Source: Burkholderia sp. Leaf177 (GTDB taxonomy: Bacteria > Pseudomonadota > Gammaproteobacteria > Burkholderiales > Burkholderiaceae). Taken from it: a stretch of 64,000 nt of DNA. Location of the stretch: positions 234,165-298,164 of the forward strand of contig NZ_LMPF01000023.1 of assembly GCF_001424345.1 (NCBI RefSeq), given 5' to 3'. Below are positions 43,946-53,153 of the stretch, piece by piece (position 1 is the first letter of the stretch; the number at the start of each line of letters is the position of its first letter). Below the pieces are notes generated by a model. The model ran no database searches, had not been told where the DNA came from, and saw only the letters and a program-made list of their open reading frames with translations. A program made the position numbers and the translations under genes.

Positions 43946-46228
43946 TCAGGAAAGCGGCGCCAACGTGGATAACAACGTGGCGGCGGGTTGTCGCGTAGCT
44001 GGATCGTTCGATTCGATGACTTCCTGGAGCAGCGTGCGCGCGCCGGACAAGTCGCCGAGCTCGATGTATTCAACGGCCAGTTCCAGCTTGTTGCGCGCGA
44101 TCGTCGCAATCTGCTCGGGCGTGAACGCGGGCAGCGGTTCGGTCTGGCTCGACGGCGAATCGTAGTCGAAATCGAGGCTTAACGGGCCGAAGCGCGACGC
44201 ACCCAAACCGGCTACCGATGCCGCGCCGGCTGTGCCTGTTTCGATTTGCTGCGCCACGGACGCGGCTGGCGGCTTGGACAGGGCATCCGGGTGACAATGC
44301 TGCTCGTTTTGTTGATCGAATACGGCCGGATCGGCGATAGGTTGCGGGGTTATCGCTGAAGGGACGATCTCCGGTTGTTTGGGCGTTTGGGCTTGTTCCG
44401 CTTCACGCGAAACTTCCCGGCGCGGCGGCAAGCCGAAATCGAGCGCACTCAAGGCTTCTATGGCTTCTTGCGGGAATTTGGGCTGCGGCAGACGCGACGC
44501 TGCGCTGGAGGGTTCGTCGTCGTAGGAGTCGTCGTTCGGGGAGTTTGCGTGGTCGGCGGGAGGCGCAGCATGCAACTCGGCTTGCCGTTCGGAAGCCTCG
44601 CGCGCTGCGGCTGCTTGGGCTTGAGCCTGAGCTTCGGCTTGAGCCTCAGCTTCGGCTTCGGCCTGAGCTTCGGCTTGGGCCTGAGCCTGAGCTTCGGCTC
44701 GGGCCTGAGCCTCGGCTTGCGCTCGCGCCTGAGCTTCCGCTTCGCGTGCTGCCGTTTCCCGCGCCTTGGCCTCACGTACTTCCGCTTCTCGTGCCGCGGC
44801 TTCACGGGTCGCTACCTCGCGCGCTTCTGCTTCACGTGCCTCCGCCGCTAGTCTCTCCGCTTCACGCTCTTGCGCCTCGCGTTCCGCCGCCTCCTTCGCC
44901 TCCAGTTCGCGTTCCGCAGCTTCCCGCTCGATGGCCTCCCGCGTTGCTCGCTCAAGGGCCGCCGCGCGCTCCGTCGCAGCACGCTCGGCCGCCAGCGCAG
45001 CCTCTACCGCACCCGGCCGGGGCGGCGTGAAATCGCGATGCAGCGCCGCCGGCGCATCCGGCATGAATGGCGCGCGCCGGGTATCGGGTTCGGGTTCGGT
45101 CGGCGCAACCGCGGCGCTCAGTGTTACGCGAGCGGCATCGTCGTTATCGACGCCTGGAGTCGCTTCCGTCGGCGTAAGCGGCGTGTCTTCCGTGGGGGTA
45201 TCGAAGGATTGAGCGGCGTCGTAGTTTTCCATGCTCGCCGCGACCGCGTTCAGCTCACCCTGCCCGCGCTGGACGGCAACGCCTTCAAGGTCGGCCGCGC
45301 CGGTCGCGGGATGCGAATGCGTGTCGTGCGCCGCGGAATGCGTCACCTCTGGCGCCGGCGGCACAACCGCCGGCTCCGGCGTCACGCGATCATCCTCGGG
45401 CGCCTCAGCATTACGGCGGCGCTTGCCGGCTCGCATAGCGATCAGAAGCAAGCCGATAGCCACGATCACGCCGATGATCCAGCCAATCGGCCCATTTCCG
45501 GACGTCGGCCCAGCGCTCGCCGTCGAGGCGGGTGTCACAGCCGGCGCAACGGGCGCGGACGCGGGCACTGAAGCCGCCATCGGCGCCGAAGCCGTGTCGC
45601 TTATGCTCGACGCAGGCTGCGTTTCGGAACCAGCTGCCGCGCCACTCGCCGTGCTTGCGGTCACAGCACCGCTCACCTCGGCGCCGGATGCCTTGTCCGT
45701 AGAACTGGACGCCGCGTCAGCAGGCGCGGCAGTCGTAGCCGAAGCGCTCGGTGCAACAACCGGCGCCGCAGTAGCAGGCGATGAAGCAACAACAGCAGGC
45801 GCAGCCGGCGCAGACGCAACCGAAGCCACCGCCGAAGCCGCCGATGCGCTCGCCGCCTCGTCACCCTGCGGCACGTTCAACACCGATCCCAGCTTCAGCC
45901 GGCTTGGATCGTGACCCATGAACGCGTTCGGATTGGCATCGAACAACGCGCGGGCCATCTTTTCGCGCGTGGCGCGATCAGTCGATCCGGTGATCTGCGT
46001 AGCGATATCGCTGAGAGATTGCCCGGGCTTCACGCTGTATTGCGTCACCGCAGCCGAGTCCGACGCAACCGTGGGCGCGGATGCAGCGCTCGCCTGGGCC
46101 GCTGCATCGAAAGAAAACAACGTCCCGAGCAGCACACTCGCGGCACTCGCCGCGATCAGCGCCGCACGCCGCGCACGATGGAAATGGCGGCGCTGCGAAC
46201 GAAGTGGCCGACTCGGACGAACGATCAT
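43946..46228 (-). CDS. FimV-like LysM/TPR inner-membrane protein
   Basis: Predicted 760-residue protein. A basic N-terminus and hydrophobic segment (about 20-45) form a signal sequence; a LysM-like region follows (YSVKPGQSLSDIATQITG near 64-81), then an Ala/Ser/Thr/Pro-rich linker, a second transmembrane helix (GWIIGVIVAIGLLLIAM, about 250) and a long Glu/Ala/Gln/Arg coiled-coil stretch (about 420-560). The last 50 residues are the FimV C-terminal helical motif (IARNKLELAVEYIELGD, ARTLLQEVIE). FimV relatives organise polar type IV pili and peptidoglycan-linked complexes. The coiled coil is coded by short DNA repeats and will vary in length. TGGAG lies six bases before ATG 46228. Confidence 0.85.
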   Translation of the reverse strand: MIVRPSRPLRSQRRHFHRARRAALIAASAASVLLGTLFSFDAAAQASAASAPTVASDSAAVTQYSVKPGQSLSDIATQITGSTDRATREKMARALFDANPNAFMGHDPSRLKLGSVLNVPQGDEAASASAASAVASVASAPAAPAVVASSPATAAPVVAPSASATTAAPADAASSSTDKASGAEVSGAVTASTASGAAAGSETQPASSISDTASAPMAASVPASAPVAPAVTPASTASAGPTSGNGPIGWIIGVIVAIGLLLIAMRAGKRRRNAEAPEDDRVTPEPAVVPPAPEVTHSAAHDTHSHPATGAADLEGVAVQRGQGELNAVAASMENYDAAQSFDTPTEDTPLTPTEATPGVDNDDAARVTLSAAVAPTEPEPDTRRAPFMPDAPAALHRDFTPPRPGAVEAALAAERAATERAAALERATREAIEREAAERELEAKEAAEREAQEREAERLAAEAREAEAREVATREAAAREAEVREAKARETAAREAEAQARAQAEAQARAEAQAQAQAEAQAEAEAEAQAEAQAQAQAAAAREASERQAELHAAPPADHANSPNDDSYDDEPSSAASRLPQPKFPQEAIEALSALDFGLPPRREVSREAEQAQTPKQPEIVPSAITPQPIADPAVFDQQNEQHCHPDALSKPPAASVAQQIETGTAGAASVAGLGASRFGPLSLDFDYDSPSSQTEPLPAFTPEQIATIARNKLELAVEYIELGDLSGARTLLQEVIESNDPATRQPAATLLSTLAPLS
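44590..44745. repeat. Low-complexity hexamer-like repeats within fimV
   Basis: GCTTGAGCCTGA/GCTTCGGC-type units recur here and code for alternating Gln-Ala, Glu-Ala and Arg-Ala. They are imperfect and stay in frame with the coiled coil. Such tracts are prone to slippage. Confidence 0.7.
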
Positions 46229-46298
46229 TGAAACTCCAGGCGAGTGGACAAAAACGGAAGAACAGGACACGACGGCAAACCTTGCCGCACAACGAAAA

Positions 46299-46320
46299 AG
46301 CGCCGCGCAAGCGCGACGCT
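46299..46320 (-). terminator. Terminator after asd
   Basis: On the minus strand a 10-bp GC-rich stem with one G-T pair and a very short loop is followed by TTTTTC, 39 bases after the asd stop. It separates asd from fimV, implying that fimV has its own promoter. Confidence 0.65.
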
Positions 46321-46358
46321 TCAATCGGACTACCGCGCGTCGTGGCGCGTAGTTTACT

Positions 46359-47480
46359 TTACTTGTCCAGCAGGATGCGAAGCATCCGGCGCAGCGGTTC
46401 GGCCGCGCCCCACAGCAACTGGTCGCCAACCGTGAACGCCGACAGATATTCGCCGCCCATCGCAAGCTTGCGCAGACGGCCGACCGGCACCGTCAACGAA
46501 CCCGTAACGACTGCCGGCGACAAATCGCGCATGGAAGCCTCGCGTTCGTTCGGCACGACCTTCACCCAGTCATTCGCCGACGCCAGAATGCCGTGCACTT
46601 CGTCCAGCGGCACGTCCTTCTTCAGCTTGATGGTCAACGCCTGCGAATGACACCGCATTGCGCCGATACGCACGCACAAGCCATCGACCGGAACCGAGCC
46701 CGGCTCGCCCATGGCCGGCAGTCCGAGAATCTTGTTGGTTTCCGCGCCGCCTTTCCATTCTTCCTTCGACATGCCGTTGCCAAGGTCTTTATCGATCCAC
46801 GGAATCAGCGCGCCGGCGAGCGGCACGCCGAAGTTGTCGATAGGCATGCGTTCACTCGACATGGCCGCCTGAACGCGCTTGTCGATATCCAGAATGGCCG
46901 ACGAAGGGTCCGCCAGATCTTCCTTGGCCGCGCCATACAGCACGCCCATTTGCTGCAGCAGTTCGCGCATGTTCTGCGCGCCCGCGCCGGAAGCCGCCTG
47001 ATACGTCATGGCGGTCGTCCATTCGACCAGCTTGTGATTGAACAAACCGCCGAGCGCCATCAGCATCAAACTGACCGTGCAATTTCCGCCGATGAAATTC
47101 CGGCCACCTTTAACCAGCGAATCCTTGATGACGTTCAGGTTCACCGGATCGAGAATGATGACCGCGTCGTCTTTCATGCGCAGCGACGAAGCCGCGTCGA
47201 TCCAGTAACCCTTCCAGCCGGCCGCGCGCAGCTTCGGGTACACGTCGTTCGTGTAGTCGCCGCCCTGGCACGTGATGATTGCGTCGCACTTTTTCAGGTC
47301 GTCGATGCTTGTCGCGTCTTTGAGTTTCGTCTCGTTTTTCGCGAACGACGGCGCATTGCCGCCCGCATTGCTGGTGCTAAAAAACACCGGTTCGATCAGG
47401 TCGAAATCGCCTTCCTGCTGCATGCGCTGCATCAGCACGCTGCCGACCATGCCGCGCCAACCAACGAGACCTACGTTCAT
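46359..47480 (-). CDS. asd: Aspartate-semialdehyde dehydrogenase
   Basis: Predicted 373-residue NADP enzyme that reduces aspartyl phosphate to the semialdehyde, feeding lysine, threonine, methionine and peptidoglycan synthesis. The N-terminal NADP motif is VGLVGWRGMVGSVLM and the catalytic Cys134 is in FIGGNCTVSLM. Length and sequence match the gram-negative E. coli type. AAAGGT lies before ATG 47480. It sits between leuB and fimV. Confidence 0.96.
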   Translation of the reverse strand: MNVGLVGWRGMVGSVLMQRMQQEGDFDLIEPVFFSTSNAGGNAPSFAKNETKLKDATSIDDLKKCDAIITCQGGDYTNDVYPKLRAAGWKGYWIDAASSLRMKDDAVIILDPVNLNVIKDSLVKGGRNFIGGNCTVSLMLMALGGLFNHKLVEWTTAMTYQAASGAGAQNMRELLQQMGVLYGAAKEDLADPSSAILDIDKRVQAAMSSERMPIDNFGVPLAGALIPWIDKDLGNGMSKEEWKGGAETNKILGLPAMGEPGSVPVDGLCVRIGAMRCHSQALTIKLKKDVPLDEVHGILASANDWVKVVPNEREASMRDLSPAVVTGSLTVPVGRLRKLAMGGEYLSAFTVGDQLLWGAAEPLRRMLRILLDK

Positions 47481-47934
47481 GACTAACCTTTAATTTGGAC
47501 ACTTCCCCGCTTGTCCGGCCCTCCGCCGGCGTGACCGCGCGGGGAAGATGGGCGGGCACGACAGGCGATCAGCGCAACGTGATCGTTTTGAGGGAAATGG
47601 TTTTCGTAATGCGTTTGAGGCACGTGACCGTGCTCGAACGCGTCATGGCGAGACGAATCGTGCGGGCGCCTTCAATGCCGCCGCATGAAATCGAGTCCTG
47701 AGAGATTTTGGAGATCTTCGCCATAACAAAAGAGTCTACACGATAACCCGCATATTCGTCCCCGGGCACGAGCGAAACACGCTGTTTCGACGTGGTTCGT
47801 GCGTCAAAAGCGACGAATCGAGGTGAAAGTTCGCGATCGGCCGTATCTTGATAATGCGCCGATCGCGTGACGCTTTTCCACCGGAATTTTTCGCCGAAGC
47901 GTGCAGTGGAAAAGCGCGTTGCCGTTCCGAACGA
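47481..47934. other. asd-leuB intergenic region with two inverted repeats
   Basis: This 454-base gap has no convincing gene. Two adjacent perfect inverted repeats lie near the leuB end: CGCGATCGG/CCGATCGCG (47832-47840 with 47859-47867) and CGCTTTTCCAC/GTGGAAAAGCG (47871-47881 with 47906-47916). They may end leuB transcription or bind a regulator. The rest should hold the asd promoter. A 51-codon frame at 47724 was considered and set aside. Confidence 0.5.
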
Positions 47935-49002
47935 TTAAAGCGCTGCGAGAACCGCGTCGCCCATTTCCTTCGTGCCGACCGTCCGGCCGTCTTGCGTGGC
48001 AATGTCGCCGGTACGAAAACCTTGCGCCAGCACCTTCTTCACTGCCGTTTCCACGCGATCCGCCTGCTCAGTCTTGCCAAGCGAATAGCGCAGCATCATG
48101 GCGGCCGAAAGAATGGTCGCCAGCGGATTCGCCACGCCCTTGCCGGCAATATCCGGCGCCGAACCATGCGACGGCTCGTACAAACCCTTGTTGTTCTTAT
48201 CGAGCGAAGCCGAAGGCAACATGCCGATGGAACCCGTCAACATGGCCGCTTCGTCCGAGAGAATGTCGCCGAACATGTTGCCGGTGACGACCACGTCGAA
48301 CGCTTTCGGCGCTTTCACCAACTGCATGGCCGCGTTGTCCACGTACATGTGCGACAACTCGACATCCGCGTATTCCTTCGATACATCGATCATCACGTCG
48401 CGCCACAACTGCGACGTTTCGAGCACATTGGCCTTGTCCACGCTCGTCAGCTTCTTCGCGCGCTTTTGCGCCGCCTGAAACGCGACGTGCGCGATCCGGC
48501 GCACTTCCGGCTCGGAATAACGCATGGTGTCGAAGCCTTCCTTCGCGCCTTCGAACAAACCATCCGGCGACGAACGCACGCCGCGCGGCTGGCCAAAATA
48601 GATATCGCCATTCAGCTCGCGGATGATCAGGATATCCAGCCCGGCCACGATTTCCGGTTTCAGCGACGAAGCCGCCGTCAATTCCGGATAACAAATCGCC
48701 GGACGGAAGTTCGCGAACAATTGCAGATGCTTGCGCAGACCCAGAATGGCCTGCTCGGGACGCAGCGCGCGCTCGAGCGAATCGTATTTCCAGTCGCCCA
48801 CCGCGCCGAACAAGATTGCTTCCGATGCCTTCGCCAGCGCAAGCGTTGCGTCCGGCAGCGGATGGCCGCTCGCCTCGTAACCCGCGCCGCCGACCGGCGC
48901 TTCTTCGATCTCGAACTTCTCGCCGAGCGCGTTCAAGACCTTGACGGCTTCCTTGATGATCTCCGGACCGATGCCATCGCCGGGCAGCACTGCAATCTTC
49001 AT
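47935..49002 (-). CDS. leuB: 3-isopropylmalate dehydrogenase
   Basis: Predicted 355-residue NAD enzyme of leucine synthesis that oxidises and decarboxylates 3-isopropylmalate. It starts MKIAVLPGDGIGPEI. The substrate Arg block is LRPEQAILGLRKHLQLFANFRPA in its usual place, and the NAD-binding GSAPDIAGKGVANP appears near residue 280. It follows leuD by 29 bases. Complete. Confidence 0.96.
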   Translation of the reverse strand: MKIAVLPGDGIGPEIIKEAVKVLNALGEKFEIEEAPVGGAGYEASGHPLPDATLALAKASEAILFGAVGDWKYDSLERALRPEQAILGLRKHLQLFANFRPAICYPELTAASSLKPEIVAGLDILIIRELNGDIYFGQPRGVRSSPDGLFEGAKEGFDTMRYSEPEVRRIAHVAFQAAQKRAKKLTSVDKANVLETSQLWRDVMIDVSKEYADVELSHMYVDNAAMQLVKAPKAFDVVVTGNMFGDILSDEAAMLTGSIGMLPSASLDKNNKGLYEPSHGSAPDIAGKGVANPLATILSAAMMLRYSLGKTEQADRVETAVKKVLAQGFRTGDIATQDGRTVGTKEMGDAVLAAL

Positions 49003-49031
49003 GGTATTTCCTTATCTTTGTTGGTTAGTTT

Positions 49032-49682
49032 TTAGCGCACGAGGCGGTTATTCAGCCACGGCTGCTTCACGAGGCGTTCGTTTTCGAATTGCTTGATCTT
49101 GTCGGCGTGACGCAGCGTGAGGGCGATATCGTCGAAACCGTTCAGCAGGCAGAACTTGCGGAAACCCGGCACTTCGAACGGATATTCCGTGCCGTTGCCC
49201 GCCAGCACGACCTGGCGCTCGAGGTCCACTGTGAGCGTGAAGCCGTTGAACGCGTAGGTTTCGTTGAACAGCTTGTCGACCTGGCTGTCCGTCAGCACGA
49301 TCGGCAGCAGACCGTTCTTGAAGCAGTTATTGAAGAAAATATCCGCGAAACTCGGCGCGATGATCGCGCGGAAACCGTACTGGTCCAGTGCCCACGGCGC
49401 GTGTTCGCGCGAGCTGCCGCAGCCGAAATTCTCGCGCGTCAGCAAGATGGAAGCGCCCTTGTAGCGCGCCTGGTTCAGCACGAAATCGGGGTTCAGCGGG
49501 CGTTTCGAGTTGTCCTGGCCGGGCTCACCGACATCCAGATAACGCCATTCATCGAACGCGTTCGGGCCAAAACCCGTGCGCTTGATGGACTTCAGGAACT
49601 GCTTCGGAATGATTGCGTCCGTGTCGACGTTTGCACGATCCAGCGGCGCCACGAGCCCGCTATGTACAGTGAATTTTTCCAT
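49032..49682 (-). CDS. leuD: 3-isopropylmalate dehydratase small subunit
   Basis: Predicted 216-residue subunit of isopropylmalate isomerase, partner of LeuC. Family blocks are ANVDTDAIIPKQFLK, FGCGSSREHAPWAL and FADIFFNNCFKNG. The start ATG 49682 is 18 bases after the entericidin stop. It lies within leuC-entericidin-leuD-leuB. Confidence 0.96.
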   Translation of the reverse strand: MEKFTVHSGLVAPLDRANVDTDAIIPKQFLKSIKRTGFGPNAFDEWRYLDVGEPGQDNSKRPLNPDFVLNQARYKGASILLTRENFGCGSSREHAPWALDQYGFRAIIAPSFADIFFNNCFKNGLLPIVLTDSQVDKLFNETYAFNGFTLTVDLERQVVLAGNGTEYPFEVPGFRKFCLLNGFDDIALTLRHADKIKQFENERLVKQPWLNNRLVR

Positions 49683-49700
49683 GATCCGTAACCGGTTGGT

Positions 49701-49829
49701 TTATTTGACCGCGTTGCTGATTGCGTTGCCGGTGGCGCGAACGTCCTCGCCAAAGCCGTGGACGGTGTTGCAGCCCGCCGCGCTTATGGCAATGCCCATC
49801 AACACCAGCAAACTTGCGATGCGTTTCAT
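49701..49829 (-). CDS. Entericidin-type small lipoprotein
   Basis: A 42-residue protein. It starts MKRIASLLVLMGIAISAAGC, a lipoprotein signal with the lipidated Cys at position 20, followed by NTVHGFGEDVRATGNAISN and a final AVK. The mature part, with a GxGxD-like start and an amphipathic helix, is the entericidin A/B pattern; entericidin B promotes lysis in stationary phase and A is its antidote. Which one this resembles is unclear. The ATG overlaps the leuC stop by four bases (ATGA), so it is translationally coupled to leucine genes. As I recall, this placement is common in Burkholderia. Confidence 0.85.
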   Translation of the reverse strand: MKRIASLLVLMGIAISAAGCNTVHGFGEDVRATGNAISNAVK

Positions 49830-51235
49830 GCGAGTTCGCGGATATCGACAAAATGGCCTTCGATAGCCGCTGCCGCCGCCATCGCCGGGCTCACCAGATG
49901 CGTGCGTCCGCCCGCGCCCTGACGTCCTTCGAAGTTACGATTCGACGTAGACGCGCAACGTTCGCCCGGATCGAGCCGGTCGGCGTTCATGGCGAGGCAC
50001 ATGGAGCAGCCGGGCTCGCGCCATTGGAAGCCGGCGTCGATAAACACCTTGTCCAGCCCTTCGCGCTCGGCTTGCGCCTTCACGAGGCCCGAGCCCGGCA
50101 CGACCATCGCGAGACGAATATTCGATGCCACCCGGCGGCCGAGCGTCTTCACCACATACGCGGCCGCGCGCAAGTCCTCGATCCGCGCATTCGTGCACGA
50201 GCCGATGAAAATCTTGTCCGGCTTGATGGATTGCATCGGCGTGTTTGGTTCGAGCGCCATGTATTTCAACGCGCGTTCGATTGCATCGCGCTTGACCGGA
50301 TCTTTTTCACGCTCTGGATCGGGCACGCGACCGTCGATTGACACCACCATTTCCGGCGACGTGCCCCACGTCACTTGCGGCACGATTTCGGCGGCGTTCA
50401 ATTCCACCACGCGATCGAACTTCGCGCCTGCGTCGGAGGTGAAACCGCGCCAGTAGGTTGCGGCCTGCTCGAACTCCACGCCCTGCGGCGAGAACGGGCG
50501 ATCCTTCAGGTAGTTGATCGTGGTTTCATCGACGGCGACCATGCCGGCTCGCGCGCCCGCTTCGATAGCCATGTTGCAGACCGTCATGCGCCCTTCCATG
50601 GAAAGCGAACGGATGGTCGAGCCGCCGAATTCGATGGCGTAGCCATTGCCGCCGGCCGTCCCGATCTTGCCGATGATCGCCAGCACGATGTCCTTGGCCG
50701 TGCAGCCGCGCGGAAGCGGTCCTTCGACCTTCACGAGCATGTTCTTGCTTTTCTTTTGCAGCAGCGTTTGCGTGGCGAGGACGTGCTCCACTTCCGACGT
50801 GCCAATACCATGCGCCAGCGCGCCGAACGCGCCATGCGTGGACGTGTGCGAATCGCCGCAAACGATGGTCATGCCCGGCAGCGTCGCGCCCTGTTCCGGC
50901 CCGATGATATGCACAATGCCCTGGCGCAAGTCGTTCATCTTGAACTGCGTGATGCCGTAGGCGTCGCAGTTGTCATCGAGCGTATCGACTTGCAGCTTGG
51001 AGATCGGGTCCGCGATGCCATTCGAACGATCGGTGGTTGGAACGTTATGGTCCGAAACCGCGAGGTTCGCGCTGATGCGCCACACCGGCCGTTCGGCCAG
51101 TTTCAGTCCTTCGAAAGCCTGCGGGCTGGTCACTTCATGCAGCAAATGGCGATCGATATAAAGAATGGACGTGCCGTCGTCCTCTGTATGGATCACATGC
51201 GAATTCCACAACTTGTCGTAGAGAGTCTGGGCCAT
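49826..51235 (-). CDS. leuC: 3-isopropylmalate dehydratase large subunit
   Basis: Predicted 469-residue aconitase-family subunit with a [4Fe-4S] cluster that, with LeuD, isomerises isopropylmalate. Cluster cysteines are in IGSCTNAR and PGCSMC. Other blocks are VCGDSHTSTHGAFGA and LHEVTSPQAFEGL. It is the first gene of the leu group. The 248 bases upstream to the ppk2 terminator must carry its promoter; I see no leader peptide with a run of leucine codons. Confidence 0.96.
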   Translation of the reverse strand: MAQTLYDKLWNSHVIHTEDDGTSILYIDRHLLHEVTSPQAFEGLKLAERPVWRISANLAVSDHNVPTTDRSNGIADPISKLQVDTLDDNCDAYGITQFKMNDLRQGIVHIIGPEQGATLPGMTIVCGDSHTSTHGAFGALAHGIGTSEVEHVLATQTLLQKKSKNMLVKVEGPLPRGCTAKDIVLAIIGKIGTAGGNGYAIEFGGSTIRSLSMEGRMTVCNMAIEAGARAGMVAVDETTINYLKDRPFSPQGVEFEQAATYWRGFTSDAGAKFDRVVELNAAEIVPQVTWGTSPEMVVSIDGRVPDPEREKDPVKRDAIERALKYMALEPNTPMQSIKPDKIFIGSCTNARIEDLRAAAYVVKTLGRRVASNIRLAMVVPGSGLVKAQAEREGLDKVFIDAGFQWREPGCSMCLAMNADRLDPGERCASTSNRNFEGRQGAGGRTHLVSPAMAAAAAIEGHFVDIRELA

Positions 51236-51428
51236 GGTCTTTTTGAACGGTTGTAACTGCGGGGTATGTTTTTTGGTTCGATGATTATGCCACGCGGAAT
51301 GCGGCGCTGCGCTATTGCCCGAGAAAAAACCGATATAAAACAGTGAGTTAGGGTGGTAGTCGCGCTACCTGTATGGGTAATACCGGGCTCGCGGGATTAT
51401 GAATGCGCGCGGCGCCAGAACGTAAAAC

Positions 51429-51457
51429 GGGTGTAAGCGCTTATTGCGCTTACACCC
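51429..51457 (-). terminator. Terminator after ppk2
   Basis: Perfect 12-bp stem GGGTGTAAGCGC with its complement and a 5-base loop, followed on the minus strand by GTTTTACG. It lies 27 bases after the ppk2 stop. Confidence 0.75.
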
Positions 51458-51483
51458 GCTCTTCAACCCCTTGCAGTTGCCTT

Positions 51484-52584
51484 TTACAACGCTCGCCCCA
51501 CAATCAACGGATCAACCGTTCCAATTGCGCGCATATCCCGGTTCGTGTACGGCAACTTGTGCAGAATGTGCCGCAACGCGTTAAGCCGCGCTCGCTTCTT
51601 GCAATCGGAGAGAACAACCGCCCAGGGACAATCGGCTGTGTCTGTTTGCGCGAACATCGCTTCCTTGGCTTGCGTGTATTCGTCCCATTTATCCAGCGAT
51701 GCCAGATCTACCGGGCTCAGTTTCCATTGCTTGAGCGGATGAATCTCGCGCTCCTTGAAACGCCGCCGCTGCTCTTCGCGGCTTACGGAAAACCAGAACT
51801 TGACCACATGGATTCCGCTTCGAACGAGCTGGCGTTCGAACTCGGGAACCTGCTGCATGAAATCGTTGTATTCGTTTTCCGAGCAAAAACCCATTACACG
51901 CTCGACGCCCGCGCGGTTGTACCAGGATCGATCGAACAGAACGATTTCACCCGATGTCGGCAAGTGCTGGACGTATCGCTGGAAATACCATTGGCCGCGC
52001 TCGGATTCCGACGGCTTCTCAAGCGCGACGACACGCGCGCCGCGCGGGTTCATGTGCTCCATGAACCGTTTGATGGCGCCGCCCTTGCCGGCTGCGTCGC
52101 GTCCTTCGAATACGATCACCAGGCGTTCGCCGGTCTCGCGGACCCACGCTTGCAGTTTCAGCAGTTCCACTTGCAGCGCGTACTTCTGCTTTTCATATCC
52201 GCGCCGAGACATCAGATTTCGATACGGATAACCGCCCGTGCGCCAGTTGCGCGACAGCTCGTTATCCGGATGGCGCGAAGCGCGCGTGTGCCACAACGCC
52301 GGATCACCCTCGAGCATGGCACTGCGCAAGGCGGTTGCCTCGTCGGGCGAGAGCCCGCTCATCAGCGCCTTGATGGTTTCCATCAAGGTTCCAGCGTCTT
52401 GTGCATCACTAGTCGAGAGCACATGCTGCACGGTGCTTGCAATGTGTTCATTGGCTGCGTCGACGGCGCGGCTTGTTTCATCGATTTGCGCAGCGCGCGG
52501 CGTATTACTGGGCAACGTGTCGCCATGTGCGACGGGTCGAACGGCCGAGTGGCGAGTGTTGAATTTGTCGTGCGGTGATGTCAA
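51484..52584 (-). CDS. ppk2: Polyphosphate kinase 2
   Basis: Predicted 366-residue PPK2 family enzyme, which uses polyphosphate to phosphorylate nucleoside diphosphates. Walker A is FEGRDAAGKGGAIKRF, the lid region has WYFQRYVQHLP, and the Walker B block is VLFDRSWYNRAGVERVMGF; all are standard for single-domain class I PPK2. About 100 variable residues precede the domain. The start is uncertain: TTG 52584 has AAGGAT six bases upstream, and TTG 52626 also has an AGGAA site. It lies just after the DUF465 gene and ends with a strong hairpin. Confidence 0.88.
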   Translation of the reverse strand: MTSPHDKFNTRHSAVRPVAHGDTLPSNTPRAAQIDETSRAVDAANEHIASTVQHVLSTSDAQDAGTLMETIKALMSGLSPDEATALRSAMLEGDPALWHTRASRHPDNELSRNWRTGGYPYRNLMSRRGYEKQKYALQVELLKLQAWVRETGERLVIVFEGRDAAGKGGAIKRFMEHMNPRGARVVALEKPSESERGQWYFQRYVQHLPTSGEIVLFDRSWYNRAGVERVMGFCSENEYNDFMQQVPEFERQLVRSGIHVVKFWFSVSREEQRRRFKEREIHPLKQWKLSPVDLASLDKWDEYTQAKEAMFAQTDTADCPWAVVLSDCKKRARLNALRHILHKLPYTNRDMRAIGTVDPLIVGRAL

Positions 52585-52641
52585 ATCGTTATCCTTGTGA
52601 CGAAGCACCCCGGCTTTAAGAAGCAACGGGGCGCTTCCTGC

Positions 52642-52863
52642 TCAAGCTGTCGCTGCGGCTTTTTTCAGAACTACATAGATCTTGTCCTTCAGCAGCAATT
52701 TCTCTTTCTTGAGCGTTTCGATAGAACGCCCGTCCGCGGGGACCGGACCGTCCTCCATGTTTTTGATTTGCTGATCCAGTTCGTTATGGCGCTGGAAAAG
52801 CCGGGAAAAATGGGCGTCTTCAGTTTTGAGTGTGGAAATGAGATCGCGGAATTCTGGAAACAT
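52642..52863 (-). CDS. DUF465 (YdcH-like) small protein
   Basis: A 73-residue, highly charged helical protein. MFPEFRDLISTLKTED, then HFSRLFQRHNELDQQI, and LKKEKLLLKDKI form the two predicted helices of the DUF465/YdcH family. Function is unknown. GAGGAG lies seven bases before ATG 52863, a strong site. It is upstream of ppk2 on the same strand, separated by less than 60 bases, so the two may be cotranscribed. Confidence 0.88.
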   Translation of the reverse strand: MFPEFRDLISTLKTEDAHFSRLFQRHNELDQQIKNMEDGPVPADGRSIETLKKEKLLLKDKIYVVLKKAAATA

Positions 52864-53056
52864 CGGAAGCTCCTCAAACAATATGCGGGTAATACCCACA
52901 GGGTCAGTAAGCCTGAATATCTTGGCATTACTACATAAATTGGATGTTGATAAACATCGTGTTTAAGTGAGTTTTGCCTTGGCTGCGATGTTTTCATGAT
53001 CTGTCGGCAGCACAGGTCTTACAACGGCGCGTTGTTTCGCATCAGCCAAAAGAAAA

Positions 53057-53083
53057 CGCCCCGACTGGCAACCAGTCGGGGCG
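53057..53083. terminator. Terminator after gltA
   Basis: Perfect 12-bp stem CGCCCCGACTGG with a 3-base loop, followed on the minus strand by TTTTCTTTT, 71 bases after the gltA stop. It could also act on the plus strand, where GTTTG follows. Confidence 0.85.
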
Positions 53084-53153
53084 TTTGTCCATCTCTCTAC
53101 TTCACGTTTCGCAAAACCTTGAAAATCGTGCGAAGCGCAAAACAGCTTATTGC

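Noticed and set aside
47569..47724. 51-codon minus-strand frame starting MAKISKISQDS upstream of asd
   Set aside because: No ribosome-binding site and no recognised family; it occupies the likely asd promoter region.
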